Source: Pseudomonas brassicacearum subsp. neoaurantiaca (GTDB lineage: Bacteria; Pseudomonadota; Gammaproteobacteria; Pseudomonadales; Pseudomonadaceae). Taken from it: a stretch of 64,000 nt of DNA. A program made the translations under genes and the position numbers. Numbering within the stretch: the stretch's first letter is position 1; each line of letters opens with the position of its first letter. Of the stretch, positions 28,827 through 39,612 are shown piece after piece. The notes beneath the pieces are model-generated. The model made no database searches and was not told where the DNA came from. It saw only the letters and a list, made by a program, of their open reading frames with translations. The stretch spans positions 120,110 through 184,109 of the forward strand of contig NZ_VDLV01000008.1 in assembly GCF_013608025.1 (NCBI RefSeq), given 5' to 3'.

Positions 28827-28991
28827 CGGGCTCTCCTGAATGCGCATAGCTTCGGGGGGATGAAGGGGGAAAGGCAAGCGTCTCGGTACGAAGCGGCGAA
28901 TTGCCTCATAATCGAACGATCGCAGCCGGCGCAGCTCCTACAATCAGAAGCCAACGGCTCGATTTCGGTTCCTCTTCATCAGGATGCACAC

Positions 28992-29285
28992 ATGCAGGCA
29001 GAAAGCTTTTTCGAATGGCTCGGCCAGGCGCTCGGTTCGGTGATCCGTTTCATCGTCGACCTGCTCAGCGGCCTGTTCAACACCTTGGCCAATGCGGGCG
29101 GCAATTTTGTCGACGGACTATCCCGCACGCTGGGCATGGACACCTCGATCATCAGCATCGTCGCGCTGATCCTCGGGCTGATGCTGCTGTACTCGGCGAT
29201 CCGCGCCTTCATGCGCGCGTCGATCGTCATGGGCATCATCTGGCTGGTGCTGGGGTTGTGGTTGTTGAGTTGGATCATTCACTAA
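28992..29285 (+). CDS. Small inner-membrane protein, 97 residues
   Basis: The protein begins MQAESFFEWLGQALGSVIRF. The middle is amphipathic, and two hydrophobic segments at about 53-70 and 77-95 (ISIVALILGLMLLYSAI, then IVMGIIWLVLGLWLLSWI) give a two-helix hairpin. No cysteine or charged pore residues stand out. I do not recognise the family. A modest CAGGA site precedes the ATG. It stands alone, divergent from the MazG-like gene, and is followed by a second-class REP pair. Confidence 0.7.
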   Translation: MQAESFFEWLGQALGSVIRFIVDLLSGLFNTLANAGGNFVDGLSRTLGMDTSIISIVALILGLMLLYSAIRAFMRASIVMGIIWLVLGLWLLSWIIH

Positions 29286-29317
29286 AGTCTCCAGCGTCCC
29301 CTTGCCTGACACACCCC

Positions 29318-29410
29318 GTGGCGAGGGAGCTTGCTCCCGTTGGACTGCGCAGCAGTCCCCCCAAAAGCAGGGCCGCTACGCGCCCCAGTGGGAGCAAGCT
29401 CCCTCGCCAC
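29318..29410. repeat. Paired REP element of a second family
   Basis: Inverted arms GTGGCGAGGGAGCTTGCTCC and partner bound a 93-base element. The core GGCGAGGGAGC differs from the GTGGGAGCGAGC family of the other REPINs in this window. Inside the element are GCAGCAGTCC and CGCTACGCGCC segments. Related single copies occur at 14327-14353 and within the speA terminator (33108-33135). Confidence 0.85.
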
Positions 29411-29481
29411 AATGAATCCAAGTTCCGCAGGGAACGATCAAACAATAACCCGCTACAATCGCGCTCCATCAAGGAGCCCGC

Positions 29482-30831
29482 ATGTCCAACCTGATCGCCG
29501 ACTGGCGCGACCGCCTCACCCATCGCCGGGTCTGGGCGCTCGCCGCACCGATGATTCTCTCCAACATTTCCGTGCCGTTGGTAGCGCTGGTCGACAGCAC
29601 CGTCATCGGCCACTTGCCCCATGCCCATCAACTGGGCGCGGTGGCGGTCGGCGCAAGTCTGTATACGGTCCTGGCGTGGGCCATGGGTTTTTTGCGCATG
29701 GGCTCCACCGGGTTCGCCGCCCAGGCCGCCGGGCGTGGTGACGGTGCGGCGTTGCGACAGGTCTTGCTGCAAGGATTGCTGCTGGCGATGGGGCTGGCGG
29801 TGATGCTCGGGGCTGTCGGGGTGCCCTTGAGCAATGTGGCGCTGCATTTCATGCAGCCGTCGGCCGAACTCAATCAACTGACCCGGGATTTCTTCCACAC
29901 CCGCCTCTTCGGTTTGCCTGCGGCCCTGGCCAGTTACGCACTGGTCGGATGGTTCCTTGGTGCCCAGAACGCACGGGCGCCGCTGGCGATCCTGTTGGTG
30001 ACCAACCTGGTGAACATCGCCCTTAACCTCTGGTTCGTGATTGGCCTGGACTGGGGTGTGGTCGGTTCGGCCCGGGCGTCGGTGATTGCCGAGTGGACCG
30101 GCGCGCTGGTCGGCCTGGCCCTGGCGCGCAATACACTGCGCGCCTGGCCGGGACAAATAGCCTGGGCAGCCTTGGGCTTGTGGAAAAGCTGGCAGCCGCT
30201 GTTGGCGGTGAACCGGGACATTTTCATTCGCAGCCTGGTGCTGCAATCGGTGTTTTTCCTGATCACGGTGCAGGGCGCGCGCCTGGGGGACGCAACCGTG
30301 GCGGCCAACGCCCTGTTGCTGAACGGCCTGCTGCTGACCGCCCACGCGCTGGATGGCCTGGCCCATGCTGTCGAAGCGCTGTGCGGCCACGCTATCGGCG
30401 CCCGCGATCGCCTGGCCTTGCGCCGTTCCCTGGTGGTCGCTTGCGGCTGGTCCTTGATCGCCAGCGTGGGGTTTGCCCTGCTGTTCCTGCTCGCCGGCCA
30501 TTTGTTCATCGACCTGCAAACCAACATCGCCGTTGTTCGCGACACCGCCTACCGTTACCTGCCTTACCTGGCGGCCCTACCACTGATTGCGGTCTGGAGC
30601 TATTTGCTCGACGGGCTGTTCATCGGCGCCACCCGCGCTCGGGAAATGCGCAACGGCATGCTCCTGACCTTGTTGCTCGCGCTGCCGTTCGCCTGGGTTT
30701 TGCAAGGTTTGGGCAATCACGGGTTGTGGATCACCTTCCTACTGTTCATGTCATTGCGTAGCCTGACCCTGGGTACCGTCGCCTGGCGCTTGCAACGCAG
30801 TGACGGCTGGCTCGAACCCCGCAGCACATGA
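29482..30831 (+). CDS. MATE family multidrug efflux protein, DinF-like
   Basis: This 449-residue inner-membrane protein has twelve predicted segments and the MATE pattern: LAAPMILSNISVPLVALVDSTVIGHL in segment 1, FLRMGSTGFAAQAAGRGD, and the second repeat with SLVLQSVFFLITVQGARLG. The Asp in segment 1 (LVDSTVIG) fits the DinF branch, which uses protons or sodium to expel drugs and bile-salt-like compounds. AAGGAG precedes the ATG. No LexA box was seen in the 70 bases upstream, unlike E. coli dinF. It is convergent with the type VI secretion pair, 3 bases away. Confidence 0.85.
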   Translation: MSNLIADWRDRLTHRRVWALAAPMILSNISVPLVALVDSTVIGHLPHAHQLGAVAVGASLYTVLAWAMGFLRMGSTGFAAQAAGRGDGAALRQVLLQGLLLAMGLAVMLGAVGVPLSNVALHFMQPSAELNQLTRDFFHTRLFGLPAALASYALVGWFLGAQNARAPLAILLVTNLVNIALNLWFVIGLDWGVVGSARASVIAEWTGALVGLALARNTLRAWPGQIAWAALGLWKSWQPLLAVNRDIFIRSLVLQSVFFLITVQGARLGDATVAANALLLNGLLLTAHALDGLAHAVEALCGHAIGARDRLALRRSLVVACGWSLIASVGFALLFLLAGHLFIDLQTNIAVVRDTAYRYLPYLAALPLIAVWSYLLDGLFIGATRAREMRNGMLLTLLLALPFAWVLQGLGNHGLWITFLLFMSLRSLTLGTVAWRLQRSDGWLEPRST

Positions 30832-30834
30832 GGT

Positions 30835-31632
30835 TCAGCGATGCTTGCCCTGCCATAGCCGTCGCAGATGATCGAGACGTTCGCGCTGCGACTCACCCGG
30901 CAGGTTCGATACTGGCCGCGCGTCAGGGTATTGCAAGCGCAGCCACAGCCAGCCATCGAGCACAGCCTGTTCGCTGAAGCCAAGGGCCAAGCCTTGCTGC
31001 AGATAGCCCCAGAGCAACCAATAGTCACGCCCCGTGGAGCGCGACCATCGCCAGACGTGACGCTCCAGCAGACACACCTGCAACTTGCCCTGCTGCCTGT
31101 CGCTAAGCCCCTGTTCATTTTCCAGCGCCGACACCGGCAGCCCGGGGTTGGAGAGTTGTTGCCAGCCCTGACACCCCATCGACCAATCAGCCCAGGTGCC
31201 GCCGAACCAGCGCAGCTGGTTGATCGGCCCCAGCCAGCGGCTGAGTTCCCGGGGATCGCAACCATCGAAGAAATAGCTGGCGGTATGGGGGTTGTAGTAA
31301 CTCAACAAGGCTTTGTGATGCAGGCCCAGCGTCACCGTCAACATCCTTCGAAGGTGCATCAGGAGATGCTCGGCGGGCGTGGCGGTGACTAACAGCAAAC
31401 CCGGCCAGGATCGCGCATCCAGATGACACAGGCTGGCCAGGGCGGGCGATCGCCGCAAATCCACCAACAGCGGACCGTGCATTCGCAACGCATGAAATTC
31501 TGTGCCTTCGAACAAGGCAAAGTGCCTGGCCTCCGAAAACTGTGCCCGCAGGAGCTGCGCAGCGTCGGGGGTCTGCGGCACATCGAGCAATAGCCATTGA
31601 GGCGCGGAGCCAGGCATGACGGCGGCATTCAT
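30835..31632 (-). CDS. DUF4123 type VI secretion adaptor/chaperone
   Basis: This 265-residue protein fits DUF4123, a family that helps load effectors on the VgrG spike. The recognisable core is HLRRMLTVTLGLHHKALLSY (quoted without its end), followed by YNPHTASYFF and LGPINQLRWFGG. The start overlaps the stop of vgrG as ATGA (31629-31632), so the two are translationally coupled. The frame is open far upstream, but that part reads vgrG in another frame. In the usual arrangement an effector gene follows DUF4123; here the next gene is the convergent MATE pump, so the cognate effector must lie elsewhere or be lost. Confidence 0.82.
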   Translation of the reverse strand: MNAAVMPGSAPQWLLLDVPQTPDAAQLLRAQFSEARHFALFEGTEFHALRMHGPLLVDLRRSPALASLCHLDARSWPGLLLVTATPAEHLLMHLRRMLTVTLGLHHKALLSYYNPHTASYFFDGCDPRELSRWLGPINQLRWFGGTWADWSMGCQGWQQLSNPGLPVSALENEQGLSDRQQGKLQVCLLERHVWRWSRSTGRDYWLLWGYLQQGLALGFSEQAVLDGWLWLRLQYPDARPVSNLPGESQRERLDHLRRLWQGKHR

Positions 31633-32936
31633 GGCGCCGCGCCCGTGATCATGCGACAGGTACATATCGACTGGGTACAGGGGCTGAAGCGCCCGCCTCC
31701 GGGCAGTAGGCAGAGCAGGATCAGTGGCTCGCCCTTCTGGATCGCGCAGAGCAACGGCGAATCGACGTCGGGCAGCAAGGGCAGTTCTTCCAACGTTTCG
31801 CTCGGAAGCAAGTCGCTGGCAGTCGCCGCGCTGGCGGGGAAACCGAGGAACGCACTGATCAAAGGACGATCCGGATCGCCTTCGATAAAGCTCACCAACA
31901 CCTCGACGCCCTCGCGGATACCCTCCACCGCACACGCTGCCAGCTCCGGTGCCAAGGGCAACCAGCAGTGACTGGGGCTGGCCCCTTCTCCCTGATAAAC
32001 CCAGTCGAACTGCACCGCCACCCGCCCGGCCAGCTGTTCCGCCGGTGCCTCGACGTCCACCACCCATCCACGTTGCCGACTCACCATGACAGGTTTTTCG
32101 GGAACCCTGCTCGCCACGAACGGCAACCCCCACGGGGCGGCTCGAAACTGGTTGCTGTACGCCCCGCCCTGTCCCCGATGTTCAACCTCGGTCAATAACC
32201 AACGCTGGTTCCACTCTTCATAGGGATGCGCCGTCAACGACAGGATCTGGCCGCCGTACAGATGTCTCAAATCGCTGCTTCCACGCGCGACGTGCCTTCT
32301 CGAAGCGTCGATATCGACCCTGAACGCATGCACTGCCGAAGCCTGTATTTCACTGCTGTAAACAGCTTTGCCAGCAGGAACAGCGCCGCCCACGGTATCG
32401 GCGAACACCACGCCGTGTCCGTCTCGGCCCTGCTCGAAATGAAAATGAATGCCCGCTTGGGCGCACACCCGCTGGAGAAATTGCAGGTCGGATTCACGAT
32501 ATTGGGTACAGAAATCCTGCACGGGATAGTCGCAACTCAGGTCCAGGCAAACGTCGCGGCCGTTGATGCCGTGTTCCTTGAGCACTTGGCGGATAATTTG
32601 CGGCACCGAGCGTGCATTGAACACGCGCTGGCTGAAGCGCAGTGCAAGGCATGCCAGCTTCGGCCCGATACGCACACGGCAACCGCTGCCATGTCGGTCT
32701 TGCACGAGTTCATGAAGCTGCCCGTGAATGCCTCGACCGGGAGCGCCAAAACTCAACCAGACGCTTCGGTACAACAGACTCGCCAAATCCAGGGCCGGGT
32801 CGCCGGTCAGCACCTGAGCCTCAAAAACGAAGGGCTCGCTGATGGCTTCACTGCCCGTGAAGGCCACGACGACGAAGGGTTCAGGCAGACCGGCTATCTC
32901 CAGACGAAATGACTGCTCGCAGGCTGGATCGGACAT
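31629..32936 (-). CDS. vgrG: Short VgrG, type VI secretion spike protein
   Basis: This 435-residue protein has the gp27-like base (about 1-290; CTQYRESDLQFLQRVC and AGIHFHFEQ are typical) and the gp5-like OB fold (HCWLPLAPELAACAV, then VLVSFIEGDPDRPLISAF). Typical VgrGs have 600-700 residues and continue into a beta-helical needle; this one stops about 60 residues after the OB fold, in a Cys-containing tail. No C-terminal effector domain is present. The start at 32936 has GAGA at a workable distance. No other type VI structural genes lie in the window, so this is an orphan vgrG-DUF4123 unit. Confidence 0.85.
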   Translation of the reverse strand: MSDPACEQSFRLEIAGLPEPFVVVAFTGSEAISEPFVFEAQVLTGDPALDLASLLYRSVWLSFGAPGRGIHGQLHELVQDRHGSGCRVRIGPKLACLALRFSQRVFNARSVPQIIRQVLKEHGINGRDVCLDLSCDYPVQDFCTQYRESDLQFLQRVCAQAGIHFHFEQGRDGHGVVFADTVGGAVPAGKAVYSSEIQASAVHAFRVDIDASRRHVARGSSDLRHLYGGQILSLTAHPYEEWNQRWLLTEVEHRGQGGAYSNQFRAAPWGLPFVASRVPEKPVMVSRQRGWVVDVEAPAEQLAGRVAVQFDWVYQGEGASPSHCWLPLAPELAACAVEGIREGVEVLVSFIEGDPDRPLISAFLGFPASAATASDLLPSETLEELPLLPDVDSPLLCAIQKGEPLILLCLLPGGGRFSPCTQSICTCRMITGAAP

Positions 32937-33107
32937 CGGCGTTTCTCTACAGGAGGGGCGACCGGGCATTCTCGCTGAGAGCTTTGGTCGAGTAGAGAGC
33001 TCAAGGACAAATTAGGAAAGGGACTACAGGAAATAAGGACCCCGCCCGGTCAAACGCATCAAAGTACGTAGCCGAATACGCGAAAAATCCTTCCCACGCA
33101 AAACAAA

Positions 33108-33135
33108 ATGGCGAGGAAGCACGCTCCCTCGCCAT
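33108..33135 (-). terminator. Terminator of speA, REP-like
   Basis: The minus strand reads ATGGCGAGG/CCTCGCCAT around a 10-base loop, followed by TTTTGTTTTG. It lies 31 bases past the speA stop codon. The arms share GGCGAGGGAGC with the second REP family at 29318-29410, so this terminator may derive from a REP copy. Confidence 0.8.
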
Positions 33136-33165
33136 ATTCAATAACGCAACCGCTGCACGGTCCTG

Positions 33166-35079
<1,914 letters not shown>

Positions 35080-35216
35080 CGAAGTCCCCTATAAAGAAGT
35101 CAAAAAGCACCATCCGATCGGAGGCTGGCGCAGTCTAGAGAATGGAAATGACGATTTGCCTGTAAGCAAGGTAGACCCTGCCCGCAGCGCTGAGTTTAAA
35201 ACCCGTTCAGAACAGG

Positions 35217-35285
35217 CTCTGTGAAAACCATGCGGGCGACTGGCGAACCGGGGGTTCGGATCAAGCCGGGGTGGTTTTCACAGAG
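35217..35285. repeat. Inverted-repeat element with 14-base perfect arms
   Basis: CTCTGTGAAAACCA at 35217-35230 is matched by its exact complement at 35272-35285. The 41-base interior contains a second nested dyad (CGAACC GGG GGTTCG, about 35245-35260), so the whole can form a branched or cruciform structure. No poly-T tail is present, so it is not a usual terminator. It lies just downstream of sui1 and upstream of speA. It could be a small mobile repeat or an RNA processing site. Confidence 0.6.
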
Positions 35286-35289
35286 GCTG

Positions 35290-35661
35290 CTAGCCGCCGG
35301 ATTTCTTAGCCTTGAAGCCGTGTTTGGTGAGTTCCGCCAGCAGCAGCTCGACGTGATCGCCCTGGATCTCGATGACGCCGTCCTTCAGCGCGCCACCCGT
35401 GCCGCAGCGTTTCTTCAACGTCGTCGCCAGCTCTTTGAGGGCGTCTTCGGCCAGCGGCACGCCAGTAATCGTAGTCACTGTCTTGCCACCGCGACCTTTG
35501 CTTTCGCGGCGCACGCGCGCGATGCCGTCGCCGACGGGAACGGCGGTCTGTTTGCAGATGCAGGCATCCACCGGTTGGCGGCAATCAGGGCAATGACGAC
35601 CGGCGTCGGTAGAAAATACCAGGCCGCCCAGGGCGGCGAAGGATGCGGCTTTTTTGGCCAC
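35290..35661 (-). CDS. SUI1/eIF1-like translation factor (YciH family)
   Basis: The 123-residue protein starts with a GTG codon (VAKKAASFAALGGLVFSTD) that has AGAGGATT upstream. N-terminal Cys residues (CPDCRQPVDACIC) suggest a small metal site, and the C-terminal half is the SUI1/eIF1 domain (RESKGRGGKTVTTITGVPL, then IEIQGDHVELLLAELTKHG). In E. coli, YciH contributes to start-site discrimination. The frame is open 22 codons farther upstream, but that portion has no start with a ribosome-binding site. It is followed by speA, as in P. aeruginosa PA4840-PA4839. Confidence 0.87.
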   Translation of the reverse strand: MAKKAASFAALGGLVFSTDAGRHCPDCRQPVDACICKQTAVPVGDGIARVRRESKGRGGKTVTTITGVPLAEDALKELATTLKKRCGTGGALKDGVIEIQGDHVELLLAELTKHGFKAKKSGG

Positions 35662-35832
35662 CGGCAATCCTCTTGGGAGGACAAAGACTGGTCGAGGGGC
35701 GAAAGTGCCTCGACCGCGAAGCCCCACTCAGGCAGGGGCAGCGCAACTGGGCCGAACGATGTCGGCCAAGCTTGAAAAGTCGCGCAGTGTAACGACAAAA
35801 AGGCGACTTGCTAAGGGCCAATCGGCGCCAAT

Positions 35833-36390
35833 TTACAGCTTCTTTGCGACACCGCCCTCCCGGGCTCGCAAATAACGTCCGAGCGCTGCCAGGGAGTCCG
35901 GGCAATAAGGCTTGTAGCGGATTTCCTCCAGCACCTGTTCGACGGGCAGGAAACGCGCCTCCAGCACCTCTTCCGGCTGCAGGATCAACGGACCGTCCCA
36001 CACTGCCGAAAACGCCGAGCACCACAGGCGACTGCCGGTGTCCTCGAAATAGAAATGGTCATGGGCAACCAATTCCACACCGCTCACACCCAGTTCCTCT
36101 TCGAGTTCACGGGCTGCCGACTCGGCGTACGTCTCGTGCGCCTGCACCATGCCACCCGCTGCAACGTCCCAATAGCCGGGATAAATGGCTTTGCTCAGCG
36201 TCCTGCGATGAACGCACAGCTCACCGGCCGAATTGAACAGCATGATGTAGGTGCCGCGTCCGATCAGGCCGCGCTCGCGCAAGTCCGAACGCACCAGGCT
36301 GCCGAGCAGGTTGTCATGCTCATCGACCCAAGCGATCAGCTCGGCATCCGAGGCCGCTCGGTGAGCGTCCTCCCGAGTGCTTTCGTCCAT
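35833..36390 (-). CDS. NUDIX hydrolase (YfcD-like)
   Basis: This 185-residue protein carries a NUDIX box, GGMVQAHETYAE then AARELEEELGV (about 85-110), followed by a C-terminal region typical of isopentenyl-diphosphate isomerase-like NUDIX proteins such as E. coli YfcD. The N terminus (LLGSLVRSDLRERGLIGRGT) also fits that group. It hydrolyses a nucleoside-diphosphate-linked substrate; which one is unknown. The gene follows the DUF2333 gene by 3 bases, so the pair is one transcript (PA4841-PA4842 order). Confidence 0.87.
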   Translation of the reverse strand: MDESTREDAHRAASDAELIAWVDEHDNLLGSLVRSDLRERGLIGRGTYIMLFNSAGELCVHRRTLSKAIYPGYWDVAAGGMVQAHETYAESAARELEEELGVSGVELVAHDHFYFEDTGSRLWCSAFSAVWDGPLILQPEEVLEARFLPVEQVLEEIRYKPYCPDSLAALGRYLRAREGGVAKKL

Positions 36391-36393
36391 CGG

Positions 36394-37461
36394 TCAGCCC
36401 TGGTTCAGCAATTGCCGCAGGTCAATCACCGCCGCATTGGCACGGGAAATATAGTTGGCCATGACCAGCGAATGGTTCGCCAACACACCGAAACCGCTGC
36501 CATTGAGGATCATCGGACTCCAGACCGGCTCTTGCGAGGCTTCCAGCTCGCGAATGATCTGCCGCACGCTGACCGTGGCGTTTTTCTTCGCCAATACATC
36601 AGCGAAGTCCACTTCAATGGCGCGCAGCAAATGGGACAGCGCCCAGGCCTGGCCGCGTGCTTCGTAGAACACGTTATCGATTTGCAGCCATGGCGTCTCG
36701 ACCACTTCTTCATCCACCTGCGGTACCTGACCTGGAGCCGGGACCTCGGTTTTCAGCGAAGTGTTGAGTTTCACCCGACCCACGCTGGCGGACAGCCGCT
36801 GGGACAGCGAGCCCAGACGAGTGCCGACATCGCCCAGCCAGTTGTTCAGGTTGTCGGCGCGGGCATAGAACAAAGCGCTTTTTTGTGCCGGATCGGAGAG
36901 ACGCGCCTGATAACGGCTAAGGGAATTGATGCCTTCCTGGTACTCGGATTCACTGGAGGGCAGTACCCAGCTGCGGTTGTCGAAGTTGAAGCGCGGCTCG
37001 GCCTTGGCAAGGTCGGCGTCCTCTGCGGACTGTGATTGGGAACGGGCAAAATCCTTGCGCAGGGCACGGCTCAAATCGCGAACCTGAACCAGGACGCCGT
37101 ATTCCCAACTCGGCATGTTGTCCATCCACAGGCCTGGGGGGAAACGGTCGTTGGAAATATAGCCGCCCTGCTTGGTCAGCAGGGTTCCGGCCACGGTCTT
37201 GAGGGTTTCGACGGTGGTGTAGCCCACCACCATTTGCTTGCCATCCTTCTCGGCCGCTGCCTGGGCATTCTGCTGCACCGGAAACAGCGCCGGCTCCTGG
37301 CTCCAATACCAGCCCACCGCAATGGTTACCAGCAGATACAAACCAATGAGCGTGGCCAGTGCCCGGCTGAAAAACAGCCCGCCCAGGTAGCTGCGGGTGT
37401 CCGATTTCGGCTCGGCGGCGCGTTCAGGCGCGCTGCCCGCGCGGTTTTTCCAGTCCAGCAT
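36394..37461 (-). CDS. DUF2333 family membrane protein
   Basis: This 355-residue protein has one N-terminal membrane segment (about 33-52: LATLIGLYLLVTIAVGWYW) preceded by a short cytoplasmic part (MLDWKNRAGSAPERAA). A large helical periplasmic domain follows, with Gly-rich and Arg/Glu-rich segments. The family is conserved in gammaproteobacteria but has no assigned function. It is co-transcribed with the NUDIX gene. P. aeruginosa PA4842 is the counterpart as remembered. Confidence 0.82.
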   Translation of the reverse strand: MLDWKNRAGSAPERAAEPKSDTRSYLGGLFFSRALATLIGLYLLVTIAVGWYWSQEPALFPVQQNAQAAAEKDGKQMVVGYTTVETLKTVAGTLLTKQGGYISNDRFPPGLWMDNMPSWEYGVLVQVRDLSRALRKDFARSQSQSAEDADLAKAEPRFNFDNRSWVLPSSESEYQEGINSLSRYQARLSDPAQKSALFYARADNLNNWLGDVGTRLGSLSQRLSASVGRVKLNTSLKTEVPAPGQVPQVDEEVVETPWLQIDNVFYEARGQAWALSHLLRAIEVDFADVLAKKNATVSVRQIIRELEASQEPVWSPMILNGSGFGVLANHSLVMANYISRANAAVIDLRQLLNQG

Positions 37462-37889
37462 GGCGATGTCCCTTCAATCACTTGAGTTCACGGTTCGACC
37501 ACAACCTTACATCAACGTGCCTTGGCCGGCATCCGTCGTTGGGCTTATCGGAGAATTGCCACCAGCAGGCCAGGCGACTTCTAAGGGTTTCCCTTAACTG
37601 CGCCGGCCGAGAATTCGGAGCGGTCCTATCCACAAACACCCAACGTGCGGACGGATCAGGGCTTTTTAAACAACGAAACCGGCATGCGAATTGGATCCAA
37701 AGAAACCGCTACATCCCTTGTTTTACGGACGTTCACGGACAGCGGAGAGCCGATTGAAAACCGCTCGGTCAGAAACTGAATGGCTTCTCTTGGCAGTTTA
37801 TTGACGTACGACACTCATGTAAGGGAAAAGAGGTGCTAGCATAGAGCCACCAGTCGATCTCAGCATGCCCCCTAACTAGTAGTCAGGAT
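37462..37889. other. 428-base intergenic region upstream of gcbA
   Basis: Both flanking genes read away from this region. A weak ribosome-binding site and possible -10-like TAGCAT near 37840 lie close to gcbA. A 91-codon frame (37482-37757) has no ribosome-binding site or family features and is not called. No repeat was seen. Confidence 0.4.
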
Positions 37890-39560
37890 ATGACCGAGTC
37901 AGAAGACCCCAGCCGTGAGCGCCTCAAGCACCACTTTGCCCAGCGGGTAATTCACCAGGCTCGCCAGATCCTCGAGATATGGCAGCGCCTGCAACGCAGC
38001 GAGTGGTCGAGTAACGACCTTTCCGAGCTCAGCGAAGCCAATTTGCGCCTGCTGCGCTTTGCCGAGCGTTTCGAACAGCCCGAGCACTGCCAGCTTGCCC
38101 AAGGCATCAGCCAGTCGCTGCAGGCAGTGGACGCCAATCGTGGACGCCTCAGTAGCCACCTGATCACCGAGATCAATCGCTTGATGCAGCGCCTGTCACG
38201 CACCGGCCTGCGCCATGGCGACCAGCTCGAGCAAACCTTCCTGCCGCCGCTGCGCAAGCCGATCTACGTGATGCTGCAAGACCACGACCGCGCTGAACGG
38301 CTGGCCAAGCAATTGGAATTCTTCGGCCTCACCGCCCAGGCGCTGGACAGTGTCGCGGCGTTCCGGGCTTCGATGATCGAGCGCCTGCCCGCGGCGATCG
38401 TCATGGATGTGGATTTCAGCGGCCCCGGCGCAGGCCTGACATTAGCGGCCCAAGCCCAGGAAGGGCTCGACCAGGCCATTCCACTGCTGTTCTTCAGCCT
38501 GCTTGAAACCGATACGCCCACCCGCCTGGCAGCGGTGCGCGCCGGCGGCCAGGAATTTCTCACCGGCACGCTCGAAGCCTCGAGCCTGTTGGAAAAGATC
38601 GAAGTGCTGACCTGCGTTGCCCAGTACGAACCCTATAAAGTGCTGATCATCGATGACTCCCGTGCCCAGGCCTTGCACACCGAGCGCCTGCTCAACAGCG
38701 CCGGCATCGTCACCCGCACGCTCATCGAGCCGATCCAGGCCATGGCCGAACTGGCGGACTTCCAGCCCGACCTGATAATCCTCGACATGTACATGCCCGC
38801 CTGCACCGGCACGGAACTGGCCAAGGTGATTCGCCACAACGACCGTTATGTCAGCGTGCCGATCATTTACCTGTCCGCCGAAGACGACCTGGACAAGCAG
38901 CTCGACGCCATGAGCGAAGGCGGCGATGACTTCCTGACCAAACCGATCAAGCCCCGGCACCTGATCACCACGGTGCGCAACCGCGCTGCCCGGGCGCGCA
39001 ATCTCAAGGCGCGGATGGTCCGCGACAGCCTCACCGGCCTTTATAACCACACCCACATCTTGCAACTGCTCGAAGACTGCAGCTTCCGCGCGCGCCGCGA
39101 AGGCAAGCCCCTGAGCTTCGCCATGCTGGACATCGACCATTTCAAGCGAGTCAATGACAGCCATGGCCACCCCATGGGCGACCGGGTGATCAAGAGCCTG
39201 GCGCTGTTCCTCAAGCAGCGCCTGCGCAAGACCGATTTCATCGGACGCTACGGCGGCGAAGAGTTCGCCATCGTCATGCCCGATACCGACATCGACGCGG
39301 CCTGCAAGGTGCTGGATGAAATCCGCCAGCGCTTTGCCGAAATCCATTACCCGGCCCAACCGCAAGACCTGTGGTGCACCTTCAGCGCCGGGGTGGTGGA
39401 GATGAGCGAGGAGTCCGACAGCCTGATGATGGCCAGCCAGGCAGACGAAGCCCTGTATCGCGCCAAGCACGCGGGGCGCAACCGGGTACAGAGCGCCAGG
39501 CAATCAAAGCAAAGTGCCACTTTTTCATCGGAATCCAATGATTCGGTCATAAACGTGTAA
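37890..39560 (+). CDS. gcbA: Diguanylate cyclase GcbA (REC-REC-GGDEF)
   Basis: This 556-residue protein makes cyclic di-GMP. Two receiver domains precede the cyclase. The first (about 125-245) keeps its Asp in AIVMDVDF but is degenerate elsewhere; the second (about 250-370) has the acidic pair IIDDSRA, the phosphorylated Asp in LIILDMYMP and the switch Lys in FLTKP. The GGDEF domain has an active GGEEF site at 455-459 and an inhibitory I-site RKTD at 446-449, five residues upstream. GcbA promotes biofilm attachment in P. fluorescens, and its P. aeruginosa counterpart is PA4843. It is followed by the chemoreceptor gene after 52 bases, as in P. aeruginosa. Confidence 0.9.
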   Translation: MTESEDPSRERLKHHFAQRVIHQARQILEIWQRLQRSEWSSNDLSELSEANLRLLRFAERFEQPEHCQLAQGISQSLQAVDANRGRLSSHLITEINRLMQRLSRTGLRHGDQLEQTFLPPLRKPIYVMLQDHDRAERLAKQLEFFGLTAQALDSVAAFRASMIERLPAAIVMDVDFSGPGAGLTLAAQAQEGLDQAIPLLFFSLLETDTPTRLAAVRAGGQEFLTGTLEASSLLEKIEVLTCVAQYEPYKVLIIDDSRAQALHTERLLNSAGIVTRTLIEPIQAMAELADFQPDLIILDMYMPACTGTELAKVIRHNDRYVSVPIIYLSAEDDLDKQLDAMSEGGDDFLTKPIKPRHLITTVRNRAARARNLKARMVRDSLTGLYNHTHILQLLEDCSFRARREGKPLSFAMLDIDHFKRVNDSHGHPMGDRVIKSLALFLKQRLRKTDFIGRYGGEEFAIVMPDTDIDAACKVLDEIRQRFAEIHYPAQPQDLWCTFSAGVVEMSEESDSLMMASQADEALYRAKHAGRNRVQSARQSKQSATFSSESNDSVINV

Positions 39561-39612
39561 CGCAGACGCAATAACTTCAGGCACTTACGATTCTGCCCCC
39601 GGTAGACCCTTG

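Noticed and set aside
29412..29481. LexA box upstream of the DinF-like MATE gene
   Set aside because: No CTG-N10-CAG match with the expected flanks is present in the 70 bases before the gene.
31633..32133. Upstream extension of the DUF4123 frame over vgrG, suggesting a fused protein
   Set aside because: The extension is vgrG DNA in another frame with Arg/Gly-rich nonsense translation; the ATGA overlap explains the true start at 31632.
37482..37757. 91-codon frame upstream of gcbA
   Set aside because: No ribosome-binding site and no coding-like composition.
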